A DNA stretch of 64,000 nucleotides from JBLXBZ01 sp048265185 (GTDB lineage Bacteria; Pseudomonadota; Alphaproteobacteria; Rhizobiales; Stappiaceae), in assembly GCA_048265185.1 (NCBI GenBank), contig JBLXBZ010000010.1, positions 5,724 to 69,723 of the forward strand, written 5' to 3'. This document shows positions 27,212-35,960 of this stretch, one piece after another. The number at the start of each line of letters is the position of its first letter. Positions within the stretch are counted from its first letter, which is position 1. The position numbers and the translations under genes are program-made. Below the pieces are notes generated by a model that was given only the letters and a program-made list of their open reading frames with translations, searched no databases and was not told the origin of the DNA.

Positions 27212-28726
27212 TTAGTCGGCGCCAACCTCCCGGCGTTCTTTTCCTTTGACGCGAAACGCGGAATATACTGCGTATATCAGGAATAATGCGGTTATGCCAA
27301 GAACGGCGGCGCTGATCGGGCGCTCAAAGAATGTGCTGAAATCCCCGCGCGACAAAAGCATGGCGCGGCGGAAATGCTCCTCCATCATCGGTCCCAGCAC
27401 GAAGCCAAGCAGCAAAGGAGCCGCCGGCAGGTTCAAAGCCCTCATGGCCAACCCAACGACTGAGAAGGCGACAACCATCCAGACGTCAGCCACTGCGTTG
27501 TGCACCGAAAATGCGCCAATGGCGATGAAGACGAGAACCGCTGGATACATCAGGTGATAGGGGACTTGAAGCAAGCGCACCCAGATTCCGATCAAGGGAA
27601 TGTTCAGGATCAGCAGAAAGATATTGCCGATCCAGAAACTCATGATCAGCCCCCAAAACATTTCGGGTTGCTCCGTCAACAGACGTGGACCGGGATTGAC
27701 GCCGTGTATCATCAGAGCGCCGAGCATCAAGGCCATGGTCGGACTGCCGGGAATTCCCAGCGATAACGTCGGCACGAAAGCGGTCTGGTCGGCGGCGTTA
27801 TTGGCCGATTCCGGCGCGACAACGCCTTCAATTGCGCCTTTTCCGAACCGCTCGGGAGTGCGGGAGACTTGTTTTTCCAGCGCATAGGACATGAAAGAAG
27901 CTATCGCCGGCCCGGTGCCTGGCAAAGTGCCGAAGAACGAGCCTATCGCAGAACCGCGAACCATGGGAAATAACGAGCGTTTGGCGTCGTCCCGCGTCGG
28001 TTTCATCGCCTTCAGCTTGACGCTTTCCGGATCGATATTTTCCGCCTGAACTTTGCCGACGGATTGAATCACTTCTGCGACGCCAAAAATTCCCATGGCG
28101 AGGGCCACGAGACTGACGCCCTCCGCCAACTCCAGGTGCCCAAAGGTAAACCGCTCGAGGCCGGAGTAGATGTCCGTGCCGACCATTCCGAAAGCTACGC
28201 CCATGGTGACCATGGCCAGCCCTTTGACGGCCGAGCTGTCGGTGATGGTCGATGCGGCGACCAATCCAAGCAGCATCAGCGAGAAATAGTCCGCAGCGCC
28301 GAATTCCAGCGCGTAACCGGCGATTACGGGCGCGAATAGCATCAAAAGAATGACGCCGACCGTGGCGCCGAAGAAGGAAGCTACGGTGGTCATCAATAAC
28401 GCGACGCCGCCACGCCCCTGGCGCGACATTGGATAGCCGTCAAGGCAGGTGACCGCAGATGACGTGGTGCCTGGAATGTTCAGCAAAATAGACGCGGTGG
28501 AGCCGCCATAGGCGGTGCCGTACCATATTCCGGCGAGCATTATCAGAGCTGAGGTCGGGTCAAGATGGAAAGTGATGGGAAACAGCATTGATATCGCCGC
28601 AAGAGCGCCAATGCCGGGTATGACCCCGATGAACGTGCCCATGAAAACGCCGACGAAGCAGTACAATAGATTTGAGAGGCTGAAGGCGACGCTAAAGCCG
28701 AGGGAGAGGTTATCTAAGAATGTCAT
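27212..28726 (-). CDS. Tripartite tricarboxylate transporter, large permease TctA
   Basis: The 504-residue large membrane subunit of a TTT transporter, with about eleven or twelve spans. The family motif GTFIGVIPGIGALAAISMLFP is near residue 30, then GIWYGTAYGGSTASILLNIPG near residue 75, and a repeat of the first motif (GSFFGTLPGTGPAIASFMSYALEK) near residue 265. The start MTFLDNLSLG overlaps the tctB stop by one base (TGATG), so translation is coupled. It works with TctB and a periplasmic TctC protein; a TctC gene lies at 33189. The substrate is probably a di- or tricarboxylate. Confidence 0.94.
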   Translation of the reverse strand: MTFLDNLSLGFSVAFSLSNLLYCFVGVFMGTFIGVIPGIGALAAISMLFPITFHLDPTSALIMLAGIWYGTAYGGSTASILLNIPGTTSSAVTCLDGYPMSRQGRGGVALLMTTVASFFGATVGVILLMLFAPVIAGYALEFGAADYFSLMLLGLVAASTITDSSAVKGLAMVTMGVAFGMVGTDIYSGLERFTFGHLELAEGVSLVALAMGIFGVAEVIQSVGKVQAENIDPESVKLKAMKPTRDDAKRSLFPMVRGSAIGSFFGTLPGTGPAIASFMSYALEKQVSRTPERFGKGAIEGVVAPESANNAADQTAFVPTLSLGIPGSPTMALMLGALMIHGVNPGPRLLTEQPEMFWGLIMSFWIGNIFLLILNIPLIGIWVRLLQVPYHLMYPAVLVFIAIGAFSVHNAVADVWMVVAFSVVGLAMRALNLPAAPLLLGFVLGPMMEEHFRRAMLLSRGDFSTFFERPISAAVLGITALFLIYAVYSAFRVKGKERREVGAD

Positions 28727-29172
28727 CAGAAGGGCCACTTGAGCATCGTGAATGGTAAGCCGAGAGCGACAGAGAAAACGCCGTACACCAGCGCGCTGAG
28801 AACAACGCATACGCCGGCTATCGCCTTGAGATTGGGCTGACGCTCGCCATAAGAGGACAAGACGACAAGCGCCGCGATTGCGGGAAGAAGGCCAAGTGGT
28901 CGCACGGTCACGGCAAAGGCGATGAGCCCTGCCAGAACGGCGATGGATGGACGCATGGCGATGCGGGTGAAGCTACCGGACCGAAACAGGGCTGGCAGGG
29001 CGATCAGGGCGCCTAGGCCAATCAATATGACGCCAACCCCCATGGGAAAAGCGCCTGGGCCCAGACGCCGGACGCTTCCCAGCTCGTAGTTCACGACGGC
29101 GTAAGCTGCGAACAAGGCGCCGAAGAGCAGGATCAGAGCGCCTGCGGTGATATCTCTATAGTCGCGTTTCAT
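28726..29172 (-). CDS. Tripartite tricarboxylate transporter, small permease TctB
   Basis: A 148-residue membrane protein with four spans and the TctB-typical arrangement, including LGPGAFPMGVGVILIGLGA near residue 35. The start MKRDYRD at 29172 follows GGGGGAATAAG. It lies between the aldolase gene (42 bp gap) and tctA (one-base overlap) on the same strand. The order aldolase-tctB-tctA supports uptake and cleavage of one carboxylated substrate. Confidence 0.88.
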   Translation of the reverse strand: MKRDYRDITAGALILLFGALFAAYAVVNYELGSVRRLGPGAFPMGVGVILIGLGALIALPALFRSGSFTRIAMRPSIAVLAGLIAFAVTVRPLGLLPAIAALVVLSSYGERQPNLKAIAGVCVVLSALVYGVFSVALGLPFTMLKWPF

Positions 29173-29213
29173 CTTATTCCCCCCGTTATTCCCATCGGCT
29201 TTCGCCAATAGCG

Positions 29214-29885
29214 TCATTCATAGGTGACGCCGGCGGCCTCCAGCGCCTTGTCGACCCAGGAGCGGTCGTTTCTGCCCTCTCGGATCATTTCCAGCTGGCG
29301 CGTCTCGGCCATGTGTTTTTTGTGGGCGGCTTTATGCACCGCCTCGACGTTGTCGAAAGGAACGCAGATCAGCCCGTCCGCATCCCCAATGACGAGGTCG
29401 CCAGGCGTTATCACCATGCCGTCAATTGCGATCTGCGCGTTTATTTCGCCGGGGCCGCTTTTGAACGGGCCGCGATGGGTGACGCCAGCGGCGAAGACAG
29501 GAAAATTGCTCGCAGCTATTTCCGCGCTGTCTCGAACCGCGCCCCAAATGACGACGCCGGCGAGGCCGCGCTGAGCCGCATAGGCGCTCATCATCTCGCC
29601 CAACAATGCGTTGGATGTTTCGCCGCCGCCGTCGACCAGAATGACGTCGCCCGCTTCCGCTGTGTCCAGCGCCTTGTGAAGCAGAAGGTTGTCTCCGGGT
29701 CTGACCCGGACCGTGAAGGCGGGACCGCATAATTTGCCGCCGTTATGCGCTGGGCGCAGCTTGGCTCCGCCGGCGAACATGCGTCCCATAGCGTCGCTGA
29801 CGGTGGCTACCGGCAGTTCCCGGTAAGCTTCGACCCAGCGACTCGCGACGCGCCGCCGCCGTTGAAATATTCGGTTTCCAATCAA
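29214..29885 (-). CDS. RraA/HMG-CHA aldolase family protein (GalC/LigK-like)
   Basis: A 223-residue protein of the RraA-like/4-carboxy-4-hydroxy-2-oxoadipate aldolase family. It has VATVSDAMGRM near residue 28, GPAFTVRVRPGDNLLLHKAL, VILVDGGGETSNALLGEMMS, and the metal-site motif GVVIWGAVRDSAEI near residue 110. GVTHRGPFKSGPGEIN follows. In gallate/protocatechuate 4,5-cleavage pathways this enzyme splits 4-carboxy-4-hydroxy-2-oxoadipate to pyruvate and oxaloacetate. A GalB-type hydratase at 32406, which would make that substrate, supports this role; the substrate remains inferred. It heads the leftward tctB-tctA unit and is divergent from the IclR gene. Confidence 0.83.
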   Translation of the reverse strand: MIGNRIFQRRRRVASRWVEAYRELPVATVSDAMGRMFAGGAKLRPAHNGGKLCGPAFTVRVRPGDNLLLHKALDTAEAGDVILVDGGGETSNALLGEMMSAYAAQRGLAGVVIWGAVRDSAEIAASNFPVFAAGVTHRGPFKSGPGEINAQIAIDGMVITPGDLVIGDADGLICVPFDNVEAVHKAAHKKHMAETRQLEMIREGRNDRSWVDKALEAAGVTYE

Positions 29886-29971
29886 GGGAGGCTCCGTGTT
29901 TTATAAGTCGAGCAGCCAGCGCAATCCCGTTTTACGTTTAGCTCGAACGTCGGAGCGAGGTCTCATGCTGC

Positions 29972-29996
29972 GTTTGACGTTTCTTTCATGTCAAAC
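29972..29996. promoter_or_regulatory. Inverted-repeat operator candidate between the aldolase/TTT and IclR genes
   Basis: A perfect 7-bp inverted repeat, gtttgac and gtcaaac, is spaced by 11 bp in the 239-bp divergent region. Further down, cgtttca and cgtttcat occur as direct repeats near 30079-30106, close to the IclR start. IclR-family regulators bind palindromes and often control the divergent operon and themselves. Binding is inferred, not shown. Confidence 0.45.
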
Positions 29997-30124
29997 CGCA
30001 AAATGACTGCGTTAACGGGCGAGTTGACTGTTCCCGCTCAAGAAGTAGAGTGCATCTTGATAACGGATTTTGATACAGCGTTTCAAGTATAAAAACGACG
30101 TTTCATATTTTGGCGGGATTACAC

Positions 30125-30865
30125 ATGGCGAAACAGGAAGGCGGAACAACGGTTACGAGAGCGCTGTCGCTTCTCTTGGCTTTCAGGGAGAGAGAGCGCT
30201 CTTTATCTCTGGCCGAACTGGCGCGGCGCGTCGAGCTGGATAAATCGACGGTGCTTCGATTGGCGCGAACGCTCGCGGCTCAGCATTTTTTAGTGCAGAA
30301 TGTGGACACCTCGTGGCGGTTAGGCCCGGCGCTGGTGCGTTTGGGCGGTTTTTACCAATCTATTTTTGACATCCGCGAGGTGGGGGAGCCGTTGTTACGC
30401 CAATTATCGCGGACCACCGGTGAGAGCGCGGCGATTTACGTTCCGGAGGCGGGAGGGCGTGTCTGTTTGCTGCGTTACGATTCCGAGCAGTCGATCCGTC
30501 ACCATGTCCGGGTTGGCGAAATTCTGCCGTTGGAGCGAGGGGCGCCGGGTCGAACCATCCTTGCTTATCAGGCGGAGGAGGGGGCTGTTTATGACGAGAT
30601 TCGCGCAAAAGGGTACTATTTCACCGCTGGCGAGCGAGATCCTCAGGTCGCGAGCCTTGCAGTCCCTATTTTTGAGGATGGGGATCGTTTGTTTGGAGCG
30701 CTTGCGGTGACTGGGCCGCCCGGACGGTTCCACAGCGCCGCAGTGACCAGTCATCTTCCTCATCTGCGAAGCGCGGCCGCAAGCTTGACGCGTTCTCTGG
30801 GGGGCGATGCGCTTTTCTATGGCGTGCTGGGATCGGAAGTCGTGGATGACGATAGAGTTGATTGA
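30125..30865 (+). CDS. IclR-family transcriptional regulator
   Basis: A 246-residue regulator. The N-terminal winged helix-turn-helix covers about residues 5-70 (VTRALSLLLAF...LSLAELARRVELDKSTVLRLARTLA). The C-terminal IclR effector domain (about 75-245) carries GESAAIYVPE, VGEILPLERGAPGRTILAY and SLAVPIFEDGDRLFGALAVTGP. MAKQEGG at 30125 was chosen; an upstream TTG at 30110 is possible. It probably controls the divergent aldolase-tctBA unit and perhaps the MFS and GalB genes downstream. Confidence 0.92.
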   Translation: MAKQEGGTTVTRALSLLLAFRERERSLSLAELARRVELDKSTVLRLARTLAAQHFLVQNVDTSWRLGPALVRLGGFYQSIFDIREVGEPLLRQLSRTTGESAAIYVPEAGGRVCLLRYDSEQSIRHHVRVGEILPLERGAPGRTILAYQAEEGAVYDEIRAKGYYFTAGERDPQVASLAVPIFEDGDRLFGALAVTGPPGRFHSAAVTSHLPHLRSAAASLTRSLGGDALFYGVLGSEVVDDDRVD

Positions 30866-30958
30866 GCGTGATATCTGCCGTTGAGGCAAAAAATGAAATA
30901 GTATAGTTGATAGTGAAACGTTCGCAGTGGCGCGGCGCTCAGCTAGGTGCGGTTTTTC

Positions 30959-32320
30959 ATGTCCGATTCTCAAGCCGAGGGGCTGCCTGCTCCTCGACGA
31001 AGGGTGGCCATTTTGGCCATTCTTCTTACTATTTCAACAATCACAATGGATAGCAGCGCGATTAATGTCGCGCTTCCAGAAATTGGGGAAACGCTCGGGG
31101 TGGCGCCGCGCGAGGTGACCGTCGTGGTTGGCGTTTATCAGTTGATCATTGTGGCCTGCCTGTTTCCTATCGCGAGTCTGTCCGAAATTCTCGGCTATCG
31201 CCGGGTATATCTATGTGGTCTGGCCGTTTTCGTTGTCGGCGCCGCGCTGAATGCGCTGGCGGGCAGTTTGGAAATGCTTGTGACGACACGTGCGCTTCAG
31301 GCGCTCGGGGCCGCCTGCGTGATGAGCGTGAATTTGGCGATGTTGCGTTATGTCGTTCCCGCCAGTCATTTGGGAAGGTCTATTGGCGTTAACGCAATGG
31401 CGGTCGCCCTCTCCACCACGGCTGGGCCGGCGATCGCCGGTTGGCTTCTTGGTTTTTTGCCCTGGAACGCGGTTGTGATGTTGGGGGTGCCCACAGGTCT
31501 GATTGGGCTTGTTCTTGCTGTAATCAGTCTGCCGGAAAGCGAGAAAGTTCGGCGATCCTTTGATGGAAAAAGCGCGCTATTGAGTGCGGCGGCGTTTGGA
31601 TTCTTTACTTATTCACTTGTGCTTACCAGTCGGGAAGGGGGCGCTTTTTTGGCGATCGTCATGTTGACGGTCGGGCTGTTGAGCGGCGTTGCGCTGTTTC
31701 GCCGGCAACGTGGCTCCAAGACCCCGCTGGTTCCTCTGGATCTATTCAAACAGCCCGCGTTCAGCCTGTCAGTGGCGACCTCCATCTGCGCGTTCAGCAC
31801 GCAAATGCTGGCGTATGTGTCGCTGCCCTTCGCCTTGCAGGTCGGTATGAGTTTCACGTCAGCGGAAACAGGCTTGATACTAAGCGCTTGGCCGTTCGCT
31901 CTTCTTTTTACGGCTCCTGTGGCGGCGCGTTTGGCCGATACGCGGTACAATGGCCGATGCGTCGCAGCTGGATTGGGGATGATGGCGCTGGGTATGGTTT
32001 TGCTTTCCTTAATGCCGGCGGATACGGAAACCTGGGGCGTTTGCTTGCGGTTAGCGGTTTGCGGCGTTGGATTTTCTCTGTTTCAAACGCCCAATAACCA
32101 CAGTTTGATGGGCGCCGCGCCTCGTTATCGAGGGAGCGCCGCCTCTTCGTCGCTGGCGACGGCCAGACTGTTGGGGCAGGCGCTTGGCACTTCGCTCGCC
32201 GCCATTGGCCTCACCTTCGGACCGGGAGGGGCGTTGCATGGCTTGCTGTTGGGGGCGGTTTTGTCCGGCGGCGGTCTCATCATTGCCCTGGTCCGATATC
32301 GGATGTTTTTTGCAAAATAA
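30959..32320 (+). CDS. MFS transporter, DHA2-like (EmrB/QacA type)
   Basis: A 453-residue major-facilitator protein with 12-14 spans. The N-terminal STITMDSSAINVALPEIGETLG (motif D1-like) is typical of the EmrB/QacA drug-proton antiporters. SEILGYRRVYLCGL (motif A) and an ALSTTAGPAIAGWLLGFLPWNAV (motif C-like) follow. It lies between the IclR regulator and the GalB-like hydratase, so it may export an aromatic acid or inhibitor linked to the catabolic cluster. A GTG at 30947 is an alternative start. Confidence 0.87.
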   Translation: MSDSQAEGLPAPRRRVAILAILLTISTITMDSSAINVALPEIGETLGVAPREVTVVVGVYQLIIVACLFPIASLSEILGYRRVYLCGLAVFVVGAALNALAGSLEMLVTTRALQALGAACVMSVNLAMLRYVVPASHLGRSIGVNAMAVALSTTAGPAIAGWLLGFLPWNAVVMLGVPTGLIGLVLAVISLPESEKVRRSFDGKSALLSAAAFGFFTYSLVLTSREGGAFLAIVMLTVGLLSGVALFRRQRGSKTPLVPLDLFKQPAFSLSVATSICAFSTQMLAYVSLPFALQVGMSFTSAETGLILSAWPFALLFTAPVAARLADTRYNGRCVAAGLGMMALGMVLLSLMPADTETWGVCLRLAVCGVGFSLFQTPNNHSLMGAAPRYRGSAASSSLATARLLGQALGTSLAAIGLTFGPGGALHGLLLGAVLSGGGLIIALVRYRMFFAK

Positions 32321-32405
32321 TGAAATGCCGTTGTGTTTAATGAAACGAATCGATAGAATCCGATTCTAGTGACGTCTTTAGACGTTTTGCAGGAGTGGGA
32401 AATCT

Positions 32406-33128
32406 ATGACAAAGAAGCTTGTAGTCGTCAGCGCCCATGTTGGTGATTTCGTTTGGCGCTGCGGCGGCGCGATCGCGCTGCACGTTAAGGCAGGATACGA
32501 AGCTACAATCATTTGTCTGGCCTTCGGTGAACGGGGCGAATCCGCTCGTTTGTTTCAGGAGCCGGGAATGACCGCCGCCAGAGCGCGTGAAATTCGCCGC
32601 AGGGAAGCGCTCAGCGCCGCTGCGGAATTGGGCGCTAAAATCATATTCCTGGAAGGTCAGGACTATATGCTGCGCGTTGATGACGTCATGCTGCACGAGG
32701 CGGCGAAAATTCTACGTCAGACGCAGCCTGAGTTCATTCTGACCCATGCGGCTCATGACCCTTCCAATCTTGATCATGTAACGGCGCATCGCTTCGCGTT
32801 GGAGGCGCGGATGGTGGCGCAAGCCCATGGGCATGAGGACGGGGAGCAAGTTCTCGGAGCGCCGCAGGTCTACTGTTTCGAGCCCCATCAAGCGGAACTA
32901 TGCAAGTTCGTTCCTGACACGCTTATCGATATTTCCGAGGTTTGGGAGACCAAGCTCGCGGCTATGCACCGCCTGGCTGGTCAGAAAAAGCTTTGGTCTT
33001 ACTACGAGAACATGGCTCTTCAGCGCGGCGCTGTGTCAAAGCGCCGGCAAAAGGGAGGGAGTGATGGGCCGGTTTATGCCGAAGCTTATCAGCGGATATT
33101 CCCATCGGTGGTTTCGCTGTTGGGGTGA
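32406..33128 (+). CDS. PIG-L-fold hydratase, GalB-like (4-oxalomesaconate hydratase)
   Basis: A 240-residue protein of the PIG-L/LmbE fold. The zinc-site motif is altered from the usual AHPDD to SAHVGDFVWRCGGAIA near residue 10. This is followed by CLAFGERGESARLF, HAAHDPSNLDHVTAH (late ligands) and a VYCFEPHQAELCKFVPDT stretch. This pattern matches, from memory, Pseudomonas GalB, the PIG-L-family 4-oxalomesaconate hydratase of gallate degradation, and not the sugar deacetylases. It is the likely partner of the GalC-like aldolase at 29214. No dioxygenase (GalA/LigAB) or tautomerase lies in the window. Confidence 0.8.
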   Translation: MTKKLVVVSAHVGDFVWRCGGAIALHVKAGYEATIICLAFGERGESARLFQEPGMTAARAREIRRREALSAAAELGAKIIFLEGQDYMLRVDDVMLHEAAKILRQTQPEFILTHAAHDPSNLDHVTAHRFALEARMVAQAHGHEDGEQVLGAPQVYCFEPHQAELCKFVPDTLIDISEVWETKLAAMHRLAGQKKLWSYYENMALQRGAVSKRRQKGGSDGPVYAEAYQRIFPSVVSLLG

Positions 33129-33188
33129 GCCGGTCAACGTCGGCTTTGACCGATTTAAACGCCCTATTAGGGTACTAAGGGAGTGAAA

Positions 33189-34136
33189 ATGTCAAAATTC
33201 AAAAAATTTCTCGCGGCTTGCGCCGTTGCGCTGACCGTATCGCCGGCGATGGCGGATGAATGGCCAAGCCAGCCGATCCGTTTGATCGTTCCGTTTTCGG
33301 CAGGTGGTCCGGCTGATATCGTCGCGCGCGAGCTGGGTAAGAGGATGGGCGATTATCTCGGCCAGCCCGTTATCGTCGAGAACATGACCGGCGCCGGCGG
33401 CGTGATCGCCGCGCGCCATGTGATCGGGTCTAAGCCTGATGGTTACACCGTGTTTTTCCCCGCCGCCGGCAGCATAGCGGTTCGTCCGCAAATCGACGGA
33501 CTGGAGGAGATCGTTGAACAATTGCGACCCGTGGCGGTGGTTTCAACCTCCGCTCATGTGATGGTGGTCAATGCGGAAAGCGACTTTCACAGCGTCGCTG
33601 ACCTGATTTCCTACGCCAAGGAGCATCCAGGGGAGCTGAACTATGGATCCGCCGGCGCTGGCGCGGTGGCTCATTTGGGCATGGCGCGTTTCGCCAACGC
33701 CGCCGGTATTGAAATGGAGCATATTCCGTACGGCGGCACGTCGGCTGCGATTGTCGACGTGGCGGGGGGCGCGGTCGACGCCCTGCTCAGTTCAAAGCCT
33801 TCGCTCACCGCCATGATCGACGCAGGCAAGATCCGCGTGATTGGCGTGACTGACGTAGCGCCGGGAACTGACGCTCCTCTGATTTCTGAAACGGTTGAAG
33901 AATTTTCCTATTCGACCTGGTACGGGATGATGGTTCCTGCGGCGACCGATGATAAAATCGTCGAAAAATTGAACGAAGCCGCCGGCGTCGCCGTTGGCGA
34001 CGAGGCGTTACAGGAAGAGATGGCTTCTCGCTCAATGACGTTGATGCACACGTCGCCGGAAGAAATGGCGACGATGATCGACAAGGACGTTAAGGAGTGG
34101 GGCGAGGTGATTGAAAACGTAGGATTGAAGAAGTAG
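33189..34136 (+). CDS. Periplasmic tricarboxylate-binding protein, TctC (Bug) family
   Basis: A 315-residue substrate-binding protein. The signal peptide MSKFKKFLAACAVALTVSPAMA is cleaved near residue 22. The mature domain begins EWPSQPIRLIVPFSAGGPADIVARELG, with GYTVFF and NYGSAGAGAVAHLGM later, the Bug/TctC pattern. It delivers the substrate to TctAB, encoded leftward at 27212-29172. Start MSKF at 33189 follows an AGGGAG at good spacing; GTG at 33183 is in frame. It ends before a strong terminator. Confidence 0.93.
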   Translation: MSKFKKFLAACAVALTVSPAMADEWPSQPIRLIVPFSAGGPADIVARELGKRMGDYLGQPVIVENMTGAGGVIAARHVIGSKPDGYTVFFPAAGSIAVRPQIDGLEEIVEQLRPVAVVSTSAHVMVVNAESDFHSVADLISYAKEHPGELNYGSAGAGAVAHLGMARFANAAGIEMEHIPYGGTSAAIVDVAGGAVDALLSSKPSLTAMIDAGKIRVIGVTDVAPGTDAPLISETVEEFSYSTWYGMMVPAATDDKIVEKLNEAAGVAVGDEALQEEMASRSMTLMHTSPEEMATMIDKDVKEWGEVIENVGLKK

Positions 34137-34161
34137 CCTTTTTCCTATGATTGAAGCGCTG

Positions 34162-34193
34162 AAAGGCCCGGATATTTTGTCCGGGCCTTTTTG
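34162..34193 (+). terminator. Rho-independent terminator after tctC
   Basis: A perfect stem aaggcccgga / tccgggcctt with a 7-base loop (tattttg) is followed by a T run. It ends the MFS-GalB-TctC transcript. From here to 34376 no gene is seen; the stretch is AT-rich. Confidence 0.9.
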
Positions 34194-34376
34194 CGTGGTG
34201 GATCTGTGTCCAGATGCTTGAGTCGCTTTATGCGGTTTATTTTTCTTTAATAAAATCAAATATTTAATTTTTTAAATCGACGCCTGAAGGCGAGATGAAA
34301 ACTTTCCTGAATCCATTCAGCTCGCTTTAATCCGCATTTCTTCAAGAATATCGGCCATTTCGAATTGCTCCGTCAA

Positions 34377-34447
34377 ATTATCTGCATGTGCATGCAAATA
34401 TATTGACGAATAGCTCTGTTTTTATTATGTATGTGCATGCAAATAAT
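34377..34447 (+). promoter_or_regulatory. SMR-pair promoter with two MarR-type operator sites
   Basis: Two 18-bp near-identical sites, tgcatgtgcatgcaaata at 34383-34400 and tgtatgtgcatgcaaata at 34428-34445 (17/18 identical), flank a promoter. The -35 TTGACG is at 34403-34408 and the -10 TATGTA at 34426-34431, with 17-bp spacing. The second site covers the -10. A third copy (15/18 identical) precedes marR at 35486. Control of the SMR pair by the MarR protein is inferred from this match. Confidence 0.6.
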
Positions 34448-34559
34448 TGGGCGAGCGATTTCGACAAATCCTGGCATTGGCGGCGGTCGTCGCCATTGGC
34501 GACAAATAATCCGCAGGCAATTGCGCTTCAAAGGCAACCTGTGACGAAGGGAAATTATT

Positions 34560-34880
34560 ATGAGTTGGTTATATCTTGGAATTGCCGTGATCTTCGAGAT
34601 CGCGGTTGCGATCAGCGCTGGAAATGCAAAGGGTTTCACGCACCTAGGGTGGACTATCGTTACTCTCGTCAGTGGAGCGATCGGCACCTTTTTTCTCAGT
34701 CTTGCGCTTCTGACCTTTGACGTTGGCGTGGGCTACGCCATCTGGACCTCGGTTGCGGGCGTCGGGATCGTCATCTTGAGCACGTTATTCTTCGGGCAGC
34801 GGTTAAACTGGAGGAAGGGGCTTGGGATGGTTGTCGTTATCGGGGGCGTTGTCGGTCTGCGCCTTAGCGGCGCGGCGTAG
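34560..34880 (+). CDS. Small multidrug resistance (SMR) transporter, subunit 1
   Basis: A 106-residue four-span proton-coupled exporter. The essential first-span glutamate is in AVIFEIAVAISAG near residue 13, and the WTIVTLVSGAIGTFFLSLAL and VGVGYAIWTSVAGVG motifs follow. A second SMR gene follows with a similar layout, so the two probably form a heterodimer, as in EbrAB or MdtIJ. It starts about 130 bp after the -10 described upstream; that leader carries no ORF with support. Confidence 0.9.
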   Translation: MSWLYLGIAVIFEIAVAISAGNAKGFTHLGWTIVTLVSGAIGTFFLSLALLTFDVGVGYAIWTSVAGVGIVILSTLFFGQRLNWRKGLGMVVVIGGVVGLRLSGAA

Positions 34881-34928
34881 AGAAGTGCTGTTTTATACAA
34901 CTCCCACTTGACCGGAAAGGAACATGAT

Positions 34929-35306
34929 TTGACCACAACGGATGAAAAGCTTCCAAGAAACGGGCGCGCATGGAGCATGTTGATGCTCGCAAGCGTTTTT
35001 GAAATCGGCTATGCGCTCAGCGTCGGAAGCAGTCAGGCGTTTACAGTTTTGACTTGGTCAGCGGCCGCTTTGGTGTTCTTCCTGCTTACGCTTTATTTCC
35101 TTAGCGCCGCCTTGCGCACCATCGACGTGGGGATAGGATATGCCGTATGGGCTGGCATTGGTTCTGTCGGCGCGGTTGTTTTCGGGAGCGTCTTGCTTGA
35201 TCAGCCGCTTACGCTGGTTCAGGCTTTTTGGCTGGCGATCATAATCGCCGGCGTCGTCTGGTTGAAGCTTGCCGATAGCCCCAAGCTTCAAGGGAAAGTT
35301 TTATAA
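34929..35306 (+). CDS. Small multidrug resistance (SMR) transporter, subunit 2
   Basis: A 125-residue SMR protein with a longer, charged N-terminus (about 20 residues) before four spans. The conserved glutamate is in ASVFEIGYALSVG, and TIDVGIGYAVWAGIGSVG follows. The TTG at 34929 was chosen because GGAAAGGAAC lies just upstream; TTG at 34908 is the longer alternative. It forms a pair with the first SMR gene, 48 bp upstream. Different N-terminal lengths are typical of heterodimeric SMR pairs. Confidence 0.87.
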   Translation: MTTTDEKLPRNGRAWSMLMLASVFEIGYALSVGSSQAFTVLTWSAAALVFFLLTLYFLSAALRTIDVGIGYAVWAGIGSVGAVVFGSVLLDQPLTLVQAFWLAIIIAGVVWLKLADSPKLQGKVL

Positions 35307-35485
35307 ACCGGCGACATTTTTAGACATATAAAGCACAGCTCGCGGAGAAGGTTTGTCTTTTCCGTGAGCCATTTAGCGGCGCCGGCGGCCCGTCTTTCGT
35401 TTGTTGCCGGCGATAAACTCCGCCTCAGGGGGGCGTCTATTCGGCGAGGTCAGTGTGTCTGTAAATTTTCTCTAGAGATTATATC

Positions 35486-35503
35486 TGCATGGGCATACAC
35501 ATA
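35486..35503 (+). promoter_or_regulatory. Third operator copy, upstream of marR
   Basis: The site tgcatgggcatacacata differs at three of 18 positions from the first SMR operator. It lies about 50 bp before the marR start, so the regulator probably also represses itself. The 35307-35549 gap shows no gene. Confidence 0.5.
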
Positions 35504-35549
35504 TGGATGAAATAGCGCCGCCGATTGCTCAAAGGAGTTCGCGTTCATC

Positions 35550-35960
35550 ATGCCAAAGATAAGCGATTCATGGTTTGGGTTGGTTCACTTGGTGGGGAAC
35601 GTCGAATCGGAGCTGGGAAAGGTTCTGCAAGAGCGGCACGGTCTTGGTTTGTCGGAGTATCGTGCGCTTCAAATATTATCGCGATCACGGAATAACGAAC
35701 TTCGAATGCAAGAGTTGGCCGCGCATCTATCTTTGAACCAGAGCTCAGTTTCGCGAATGGTCGAGCGTTTGGAGCGTAGTGGCCTTACCGTTCGCGATAC
35801 TTGCCCTAATGACAAGAGGGGAGTTTACACAGTTCTTACAGATCAGGGGAAGGCGCGTCTCGAAAGCGCTGAGGACGACTATCAGACAGCCTTGTCCGCA
35901 GCTCTTAAGGATCGCGGTTGCGAGGACTTGTTGTCGGCAAATTTTATCAAGACATGCTAG
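35550..35960 (+). CDS. MarR-family transcriptional regulator
   Basis: A 136-residue winged-helix regulator. It has the MarR layout: an N-terminal dimer helix, LSEYRALQILSRS, LRMQELAAHLSLNQSSVSRMVERLERSGL (recognition helix near residues 60-75) and the wing CPNDKRGVYTVLTDQGKARL. The C-terminal dimer helix seems short. It follows the SMR pair with its own promoter region and a matching operator, so it is probably the local repressor, responding to a phenolic or cationic compound. Confidence 0.92.
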   Translation: MPKISDSWFGLVHLVGNVESELGKVLQERHGLGLSEYRALQILSRSRNNELRMQELAAHLSLNQSSVSRMVERLERSGLTVRDTCPNDKRGVYTVLTDQGKARLESAEDDYQTALSAALKDRGCEDLLSANFIKTC

